Shown here piece after piece: positions 58,378 through 64,000 of a stretch of DNA of 64,000 bases. Below the pieces are notes generated by a model. That model ran no database searches. It saw only the letters and a list, made by a program, of their open reading frames with translations, and had not been told where the DNA came from. Source of the DNA: Geomobilimonas luticola (GTDB lineage Bacteria > Desulfobacterota > Desulfuromonadia > Geobacterales > Geobacteraceae); NCBI RefSeq assembly GCF_018476905.1, contig NZ_JAHCVK010000001.1, positions 496,001 to 560,000 on the forward strand, read 5' to 3'. Position numbers and translations under genes: made by a program. Each line of letters begins with the position of its first letter. Position 1 is the first letter of the stretch.

Positions 58378-59775
58378 ATGACCGCTGCTGGAACCGTTAC
58401 CAAACTCGCCTCCTGCCGCGGCGAGGACGACGACACCCAGGCCGCCGAAATGTCAGTACTGGGAGCCATGCTGCTGGATCAGGACTGTATCCCGAAGGTC
58501 ACGGCCCTGATATCCGAAAGCGATTTTCATCAAGAAAGCAACCGGCTGGTCTTCGCTCTGCTGGTGACACTGCATCGTGAAAATATCCCGGCCGACCTGG
58601 TGACAGTCTGTCACCGACTGAAGGAGGAAGGTAATCTGGAGCGGATCGGCGGCGGCGCCTATGTCGCCGAGCTGGTTGATTTCACCCCATCATCGGCAAA
58701 TGTGGCCTATTACGCCAGGATTGTCCGCAAACGAGCCCGGGAGCGGAAGATCGGCAGCATGGCCCATGAACTTGCCATGGACCCCGGCAGTCTGCAGAAG
58801 ATATTGCCCCGCCTGTCCGAGCTGCGTGATGAAGAACAGAACAGTGAACCGGGGCGGCAGCTCAAGGTGTTAAGCCTCCAGGAACTTCTGCAGATCAGCT
58901 TCCCCGAGCGCGAAAACCTTCTCTTCCCCATCATCCTCACTCAGAGCCTCAGCATGATTCACGCCTGGCGCGGTCTGGGTAAGACCCATATCGGCCTCGG
59001 GATCGCCTATGCCGTTGCCAATGGCGGTACATTTCTCAAGTGGCACTCTCCCAGGCCGCGAGGTGTCCTCTACCTCGATGGAGAAATGCCGGGCCGAGCC
59101 TTGCAGGAGCGGCTGGCCGCCATAAATGCCGCCAGTGACCGAGAACCATTGCCGGACTATTTCCGTATCATCACTCCCGATCTGCAGGAGGCGGGGACTA
59201 TGCCGGACCTCTCCACCATTGAGGGGCAGACAGCGGTCAACAGTATGCTGACACCGGAAACCGCCCTGATAGTTGTCGACAACATCAGTTGCCTCTGCCG
59301 CTCCGGCAGGGAGAACGAAGCAGAAAGCTGGCTTCCGGTCCAAGGGTGGGCGTTGCGGCAGCGGGCGGCAGGTCGGGCGGTCCTCTTCATTCACCATAGC
59401 GGTAAAAATGGTGAGCAGCGGGGAGCCAGCAAGCGGGAGGACATGCTTGATACGGTCATCAAGCTGAAACGCCCGGTCGATTACGAACCGAGCAAGGGGG
59501 CCGTTTTTGAGGTGATCTTCGAGAAGGCCCGCCATCTCAAGGGGGAGGACACCGCCAGCTTCGAGGCACAGCTGACCACAAACGCGCTCACTGGCCTTCA
59601 GGAGTGGATCTACAAGGATGTTGCGCAGACCTCTTTCGAGAGGGTGGTAACCCTGGCCAACGAGGGGATGTCCCAGTACGAGATTGCCAGTGAACTGCAG
59701 ATCAACAAATCGAATGTCAGCCGGCACTGGAATAAAGCGGTCGAGCAGGGACTGATAACGAAAGGCAAAAAGTGA
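58378..59775 (+). CDS. RepA-like ATPase with DnaB N-terminal domain
   Basis: This 465-residue protein combines a DnaB-N helical domain (about 20-115; AAEMSVLGAMLLDQDCIPKV...). A RecA-like ATPase follows (about 185-380), with Walker A RGLGKTH, VLYLDGEMPGRALQERL, Walker B ALIVVDNIS and VLFIHHSGKNGEQRGASKREDMLDTV, as in RepA of mobile elements. A C-terminal HTH (ANEGMSQYEIASELQINKSNVSRHW) follows. It likely acts as the element's replicative helicase or regulator. GAGGGAAG precedes ATG 58378. Confidence 0.82.
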   Translation: MTAAGTVTKLASCRGEDDDTQAAEMSVLGAMLLDQDCIPKVTALISESDFHQESNRLVFALLVTLHRENIPADLVTVCHRLKEEGNLERIGGGAYVAELVDFTPSSANVAYYARIVRKRARERKIGSMAHELAMDPGSLQKILPRLSELRDEEQNSEPGRQLKVLSLQELLQISFPERENLLFPIILTQSLSMIHAWRGLGKTHIGLGIAYAVANGGTFLKWHSPRPRGVLYLDGEMPGRALQERLAAINAASDREPLPDYFRIITPDLQEAGTMPDLSTIEGQTAVNSMLTPETALIVVDNISCLCRSGRENEAESWLPVQGWALRQRAAGRAVLFIHHSGKNGEQRGASKREDMLDTVIKLKRPVDYEPSKGAVFEVIFEKARHLKGEDTASFEAQLTTNALTGLQEWIYKDVAQTSFERVVTLANEGMSQYEIASELQINKSNVSRHWNKAVEQGLITKGKK

Positions 59776-59785
59776 CAGTTGCGCG

Positions 59786-59810
59786 GTTGCGCTCTCTATA
59801 GGGGCGCAAC
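59786..59810. repeat. Inverted repeat GTTGCGC/GCGCAAC
   Basis: GTTGCGC, 11 bp of spacer and GCGCAAC lie 11 bp after the RepA-like stop. There is no T-run, so it is more likely a binding site than a terminator. The rest of the 297-bp gap to 60073 shows nothing else. Confidence 0.4.
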
Positions 59811-60072
59811 AACGCAACTCTCCAGTCAACGGGATACAAGCAGTGCAACTATCTGCCGCACATTGAGGATCATGCTGCTGCACGAAGTGAAATCTGAGAA
59901 GAGTCCGGTCTGGAGCCTGTCCCCCATACCCGCTGTTCGAGGTTGGTCAGATTTCAGGTTCTGGTTTTCCCCCTCGTTTTCCGCGCTGTGTCAGTCTGCA
60001 CCGCCACAGTCTGGATTATTGAAAATCCTGATTCTTCTCAACCTGACGCGACATTTTCAGGAGGAACACTCA

Positions 60073-60336
60073 ATGAGTCATGAAACAGAGACATTCAACG
60101 CTCAAGCTGAGGTTGATCGGGTCCGTCAGCGGCGCGCCGAGGCACGGCGCAAGCTGTACCGCAAGAGCCGACTCGACCGTTACCGTGCGGAACTGGTCGC
60201 CATGAAACAGGCCGGCGCCTCGTGTGCCGATCTGGCCGAATGGTTACGAACATACCACCGGCTGAAAATCCATCGCAGCTCCATCGACCGTTACCTGAAA
60301 AAACTGCCGGAACTGGCATCGCCTGGGGAAATCTGA
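60073..60336 (+). CDS. Small basic protein of the element, possible HTH
   Basis: This 87-residue protein is rich in Arg/Lys (DRVRQRRAEARRKLYRKSRLDRYRAEL). A possible helix-turn-helix lies in the C-terminal half (AGASCADLAEWLRTYHRLKIHRSSIDRYLKKLPEL). AGGAGG lies about 9 bp before ATG 60073. Its stop overlaps the recombinase start (TGATG), so the two are coupled. It may be a DNA-binding partner of the recombinase. Confidence 0.7.
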   Translation: MSHETETFNAQAEVDRVRQRRAEARRKLYRKSRLDRYRAELVAMKQAGASCADLAEWLRTYHRLKIHRSSIDRYLKKLPELASPGEI

Positions 60337-61226
60337 TGCCGAGTTTCCGTTCGCCCAAGTCGCAATCGGATCACGCCGTCTCGCAGAAGGTCTCCCTGGG
60401 CACAGGGCGTCACGATCACCGGGACGATGGCAGGATTCACAGTGTCGGCACGGCACGCAATTACGGCACTTCGCTCAAGGGTAGCGCCAGGTACATGCGG
60501 GAAAACCGGCTGGGAGACCTCCGTAACATGACGCCGGAGATCGCTATGCGCTATCTGGAGTCCCGGGCGGCAACAGTTTCCCAGAAAACCTTGGATCTCG
60601 ACCGACAGGCGCTTCAGATGCACCTCGGCGTTAAACTCGATGTCGTAAAGAGTCAGGTCGAAACGAAACTCTCCACTCGGAGCTACACCCCAACCCAGGT
60701 GCAGCGCATTGCCGCCGCCCAGTCGGAAAAGAACAGCCTGGCAACACAGATTGCATACTGTGCCGGCCTGCGGGCGCACGAGTTGCTGACGATCCGGTCG
60801 GTAGGGGAACAGCAGCCGTCGAGCCATCGGGTCTGGAGTCAGGAGCGCTTCAGCGGGAGAGATGGCGTGCGGTACACCGTCACGGGCAAGGGAGGTCTTG
60901 TCAGAGAGATCCTGCTGTCGAAGGAATTGGCTGCTCGGCTGGAGGAAACCCGTCTCGTGGAGCCGCGGCAGGTAATCGACCGTGGCGTGAACTACATCCA
61001 GCATTACGACATCGGCGGTGGCCGGACCTGGAGTCAGAGTTTTTCGTCAGCCAGTCAGCGGGAGTTGGGTTTTTCCACCGGAGCGCATGGCCTGCGCCAC
61101 AGCTATGCCCAGGAACGGATGGAAGAATTGCAGCGAAACGGTATGAATTACGATGATGCAAAAGGAACTGTCGCCCAAGAGGTCGGGCATTTCGAATCAA
61201 ATACTACGGAGGCATATTTAAGATGA
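60336..61226 (+). CDS. Tyrosine recombinase, second integrase
   Basis: This 296-residue recombinase has an N-terminal SAM-like core-binding region and the catalytic set: AGLRAHELL (Arg, about residue 147), the GKGG Lys, HGLRHSYAQ (His-x-x-Arg, about 251-254), GHFESN (His) and Tyr in TTEAYLR at the end. It resembles the Integrase_1-type enzymes of plasmids and ICEs, not the P4 type found at 56461. Its target is unknown. It is coupled at both ends. Confidence 0.88.
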   Translation: MPSFRSPKSQSDHAVSQKVSLGTGRHDHRDDGRIHSVGTARNYGTSLKGSARYMRENRLGDLRNMTPEIAMRYLESRAATVSQKTLDLDRQALQMHLGVKLDVVKSQVETKLSTRSYTPTQVQRIAAAQSEKNSLATQIAYCAGLRAHELLTIRSVGEQQPSSHRVWSQERFSGRDGVRYTVTGKGGLVREILLSKELAARLEETRLVEPRQVIDRGVNYIQHYDIGGGRTWSQSFSSASQRELGFSTGAHGLRHSYAQERMEELQRNGMNYDDAKGTVAQEVGHFESNTTEAYLR

Positions 61227-61867
61227 GTTTTCCTGATTATGAAAAAATGCAGGCTAAATCCAGGATGAACATGGCACGGATACTGATTGCGATTGTGATG
61301 TTTATTCTGTTCTGTTGGCTGAACTGGTGGGTTATGCCGAACCTGGCAATAGTACGTCTCGATGAGAAGGGGGTCCAGATGCCAAAGACGTGCTATATAC
61401 TCATGGGGCAGAAAGACAACAAGTTCCTCGGCTACAGAATAATCAAGGGAATGGAATACGGTTGGGACGGTGTGCCTGCCGCCTGGCCGTATATGGTGGC
61501 CGGCATTATCCCGGCTCTGGGCATTGGTTTCTGTATCGGTGAACTTGCCCGACGAAAATTCGCGATTGCAGAGGTTTCCCAGAAAGCACTTTTAGAAGCC
61601 AATCAGATCAAATTAGATGCCTGGAAAACGGACTTTGAGGCACAGGATATAATCCGTGAGGCCAAAAAATTGAATAGCGAGCTTTACAGTTTGAAAAATC
61701 GCCTTCACGAAGATTTGATGATTTGTCGTGCTGTAACGGTAAATTCAGAAGAAAAAATCCGTAAGTGTGACGAGAAGCTTGGAGAAATACCAAAAGTCGA
61801 ACGGGAACTGGAAAAGGCCAGGAATGCCCTTGCAAAATTCAATCGAAACAAGAAGGGCAACACTTGA
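61223..61867 (+). CDS. Membrane protein with coiled coil, coupled to the recombinase
   Basis: This 214-residue protein has a membrane helix at about 18-40 (RILIAIVMFILFCWLNWWVM) and another at about 90-108 (YMVAGIIPALGIGFCIGEL). A C-terminal coiled coil covers about 115-205 (ALLEANQIKLDAWKTDFEAQ..., REAKKLNSELYSLKNRLHED, EKLGEIPKVERELEKARNAL). The gene is AT-rich. Its ATG overlaps the recombinase stop. No family recognised. Confidence 0.75.
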   Translation: MSFPDYEKMQAKSRMNMARILIAIVMFILFCWLNWWVMPNLAIVRLDEKGVQMPKTCYILMGQKDNKFLGYRIIKGMEYGWDGVPAAWPYMVAGIIPALGIGFCIGELARRKFAIAEVSQKALLEANQIKLDAWKTDFEAQDIIREAKKLNSELYSLKNRLHEDLMICRAVTVNSEEKIRKCDEKLGEIPKVERELEKARNALAKFNRNKKGNT

Positions 61868-62164
61868 CGGTAGTGGGCTAGATTGGCTAAAATTACTTCA
61901 TATATAACGCACCGTGGCGTTCTGTCTCCCTTGAGACACACGGTGGCTTGCAGAGCCGGCCTTCAGGCAAATCTGCAGGTTCTATCCAGACCGGCATACA
62001 GTGCGAAGGATAGCAGCGGTGAACAGTCCCACGCTGAACAGTATGGGGGCGAATCGGGAAGGAGACTTCTCGCGGTGGTCAACGATCATCGGCCTCGGCA
62101 GCAAAGCTGACCGTATGGCAATCTAACGCAACGCAACTCCTGACAACATGGCAGATTTGGAATG

Positions 62165-62188
62165 AGGCTCCTTACCCGGAGCCTTTTT
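62165..62188 (+). terminator. Terminator
   Basis: AGGCTCC, a short loop and GGAGCCT followed by TTTTT; lies in the gap after the membrane protein. Confidence 0.75.
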
Positions 62189-62272
62189 CATTTTGGGGTT
62201 GGCTAATATTCAGCATCCATAACATTCCCCCTTTTGGGCTACCGAACTGCATGGTGGCTGTTTTGGCTACCA

Positions 62273-62360
62273 ATTTGGTACCAAATATGGGGAGCTTTTT
62301 GCCACCTTCAGTCAATGGCGCATTCTTGGTTACAAAAATGGTACCATCAATGCGCCATTG
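62273..62360. repeat. Palindromes and 12-bp inverted repeat in the AT-rich region
   Basis: ATTTGGTACCAAAT (62273-62286) and ATGGTACCAT (62338-62347) are perfect palindromes. CAATGGCGCATT (62313-62324) and AATGCGCCATTG (62349-62360) are perfect inverted copies flanking the second palindrome. Confidence 0.65.
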
Positions 62361-62387
62361 CCTGACGCCGAAATCATGCCATGATAA

Positions 62388-62483
62388 TCGGCAAAATATT
62401 AGGCAAAAAATCACATGCAAAATCATAATAATTCAATAATATCAGCATATATTGTAAACATACTATCGGCAAAATAATCGGCA
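62388..62483. repeat. Direct repeats before the ATPase gene
   Basis: TCGGCAAAATATTAGGCA (62388-62405) and TCGGCAAAATAATCGGCA (62466-62483) differ in two positions. They may be protein-binding or replication iterons. The whole stretch 61868-62592 is otherwise noncoding. Confidence 0.55.
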
Positions 62484-62592
62484 GTTGCAGACATATCACT
62501 TTGCTACCTCTCAATTATACTGTTGCATATGCCCTTCAAATACATTACAGTAACCTCCGTTACATTAAAATTGAGAGACGGCGGTGTGGCCG

Positions 62593-63936
62593 ATGAAATT
62601 CTACAACCGTGTCAGCGAACTGGAAGAGCTCGCCAATCTCCATGAGCAATCGGCATCGTCCGGCAGGATGACCGTCATCACCGGTCGCCGTCGGGTTGGC
62701 AAAACGATCCTGGCGCTCGAATCGGCAAAATCCGCCAAACACCTCTACCTGTTCGTTTCCCGCAAGGCGGAGGCTCTACTCTGCCAGGAATACCTCGACG
62801 AGATCCGGCGCATCGCCACCCTGCCGGTTATCGGCGAAATTCGCACCTTCCGCGACATATTCACCCTGTTGATCGAACTTTCCCGCACTGAACGCCTTAC
62901 CCTGATCATTGATGAGTTCCAGGAGTTTTTCAGCATCAACCCTGCGGTCTACTCGGAGATTCAGGGGATCTGGGACCGCAACAAGGCAACCTGCAAACTG
63001 AACCTGATCTGCATCGGTTCGGTTCACTCTCTCATGCACCGTATCTTCCAGGACGCCAAAGAGCCGCTCTTCGGTCGTGCCGACCGGGTCATCTTCCTCA
63101 AGCCTTTCAGCATCGCCGCCATCCACGAAGTCCTGACCGATCACGGGCATCATGACACCCAGTCCCTGTTCGACAGCTACGCCATTACCGGCGGTCTCCC
63201 CAAATATCTGGAGCTTTTGGCCGAGAACAGATCGTTGACCCACAAGAAGATGCTCGACTTCATCCTCAAGCCGCACTCGCCGTTTCTCGCCGAGGGAAAG
63301 AACCTGCTGGTTGAAGAGTTCGGCAGGGAATACGGCACTTACTTTTCCATTCTCGAACTCATTGCCGCCGGCAAAACCGCCCGCAGTGAAATCGAGTCGG
63401 TGTTGGAGATCCACAGCGGTGCGTATCTGGCCAAACTGGAGGACGAGTATGCCCTGATCGCCAAACATCGCCCCATCAACGCCAAGCCGGGCGGCCGGTT
63501 GCAGAAATACTACCTGCGGGACAACTTCCTCAGTTTCTGGTTCCGCTTCATCTATCGCAATCTATCAGCGGTGGAGACAGGCAACTTCGGCTATGTTCGC
63601 GAGATCATAGAGCGGGACTACGCCACCTGGTCCGGTAAGCTTCTGGAGCGGTTCTTTCACGATCTGTTTGCCGCCAGCGGCAGATACAACCGGATCGGCA
63701 GCTACTGGGAGCGCGGCAACAAGAACGAGATCGACCTGGTGGCGGTGAACGATCTGCGGAAAGAATTGGTGATTGCCGAGATCAAGCGGAACAAGTCCCG
63801 CATCAGTCTGCCGGCGCTGCAGCAGAAGTCCGAACGGCTGCTGCAGGAATATCAGGGGTATCAGGTGGAGTATCGAGCCTTGGGACTGGAAGATGCGGCG
63901 GAGTTTCTGCGGTCGAAAGAGGATGGCATGACATGA
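62593..63936 (+). CDS. AAA+ ATPase of the DUF234/COG1672 type
   Basis: This 447-residue protein has an N-terminal P-loop ATPase (VITGRRRVGKTILALESA near 28-45, TLIIDEFQEFF near 110-120, GSVHSLMHRIFQDAKEPLFGRAD near 145). The C-terminal DUF234 nuclease-like domain contains NKNEIDLVAVNDLRKELVIAEIKRN (about 380-404), where the D and E-x-K residues form a PD-(D/E)xK-like site. It may act in DNA repair or defence; unproven. The start is ATG 62593; the in-frame GTG 62584 lacks an SD. Confidence 0.85.
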   Translation: MKFYNRVSELEELANLHEQSASSGRMTVITGRRRVGKTILALESAKSAKHLYLFVSRKAEALLCQEYLDEIRRIATLPVIGEIRTFRDIFTLLIELSRTERLTLIIDEFQEFFSINPAVYSEIQGIWDRNKATCKLNLICIGSVHSLMHRIFQDAKEPLFGRADRVIFLKPFSIAAIHEVLTDHGHHDTQSLFDSYAITGGLPKYLELLAENRSLTHKKMLDFILKPHSPFLAEGKNLLVEEFGREYGTYFSILELIAAGKTARSEIESVLEIHSGAYLAKLEDEYALIAKHRPINAKPGGRLQKYYLRDNFLSFWFRFIYRNLSAVETGNFGYVREIIERDYATWSGKLLERFFHDLFAASGRYNRIGSYWERGNKNEIDLVAVNDLRKELVIAEIKRNKSRISLPALQQKSERLLQEYQGYQVEYRALGLEDAAEFLRSKEDGMT

Positions 63937-63967
63937 CATTTTATGTCGCATGGTTGCTGTAACATAG

Positions 63968-64000
63968 ATGAACATTGAACCCGAACAGCTTGGTCTGTCT
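63968..64000 (+). CDS. Possible start of another gene (partial)
   Basis: An ATG at 63968 opens a frame (MNIEPEQLGLS) that runs to the window edge, 31 bp after the previous stop. No SD is visible and only 11 codons can be read. Confidence 0.25.
   Translation, partial: MNIEPEQLGLS

Larger units (their letters stand above)
56285..64000 (+). mobile_element. Integrated element at tRNA-Ser(GGA), left part
   Basis: The tRNA end is followed by a P4-type integrase, AlpA, a RepA-like ATPase, a second tyrosine recombinase and genes of unusual composition. No second copy of the tRNA 3' end is found up to 64000, so the right boundary is outside the window or the element has decayed. No relaxase or structural phage genes are visible. 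Confidence 0.75.

Noticed and set aside
61883-62110. 75-codon frame after the membrane coiled-coil gene
   Set aside because: No SD, no domain pattern and no promoter; the sequence looks like degraded intergenic DNA.

Overview
The window is GC-rich bacterial chromosome whose gene content fits a Geobacteraceae-like deltaproteobacterium (Desulfobacterota). The pointers are a nuo operon end, a flavodiiron protein, PilT- and PATAN-type signalling proteins, a selenocysteine-containing rhodanese, and families of short intergenic repeats resembling those of Geobacter genomes. This is inferred from protein content only; no species is claimed.

Layout. 1-20.6 kb is housekeeping and metabolic backbone: the NADH dehydrogenase end (nuoM/nuoN), two radical-SAM proteins, a NapH-like ferredoxin, TtcA-like tRNA thiolation, FprA, a double-hotdog thioesterase, an outer-membrane protein, tag, two MFS carriers, an orphan OvoA-type methyltransferase and a three-gene ABC importer. 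20.6-22.9 kb is an AT-rich accessory island. It holds an integron-type gene cassette (core site, ORF and attC that pair exactly), a decayed second cassette-like gene and a HigBA-like toxin-antitoxin pair, with no integron integrase nearby. 23-34 kb carries an HD-GYP phosphodiesterase, the selenoprotein rhodanese with an in-frame UGA and SECIS-like hairpin, a divergent pair of an archaeal-type ornithine cyclodeaminase homolog and a cyclic-2,3-diphosphoglycerate-synthetase-like GTPase, SrkA, a TPR/aspartyl-protease protein and MscS. 34-40.6 kb is folD followed by a caa3-type cytochrome oxidase cluster (sco, coxA, coxC, coxD, coxB, ctaB). 40.7-54.7 kb is mixed backbone ending in serS.

54.7-56.3 kb is a tRNA cluster directly after serS: four tRNA-Ser isoacceptors (UGA, GCU, CGA, GGA) and tRNA-Arg(ACG), interleaved with a DUF2155 lipoprotein and tadA. 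An integrated element begins at the last tRNA-Ser. It has a P4-type integrase, a likely structured RNA with its own promoter, operator and terminator, AlpA, a RepA/DnaB-N-type ATPase, a small basic protein, a second tyrosine recombinase, a coupled membrane coiled-coil protein, an AT-rich repeat-bearing region and a DUF234-type ATPase. Its right end lies outside the window.

The most unusual items are the selenocysteine rhodanese with a CxxCH motif, the isolated integron cassette without an integrase, and the promoter-operator-structured RNA module downstream of the element's integrase. Starts were reassigned where Shine-Dalgarno (SD) spacing favoured an internal codon. All family names come from recognised sequence motifs, not from database searches.
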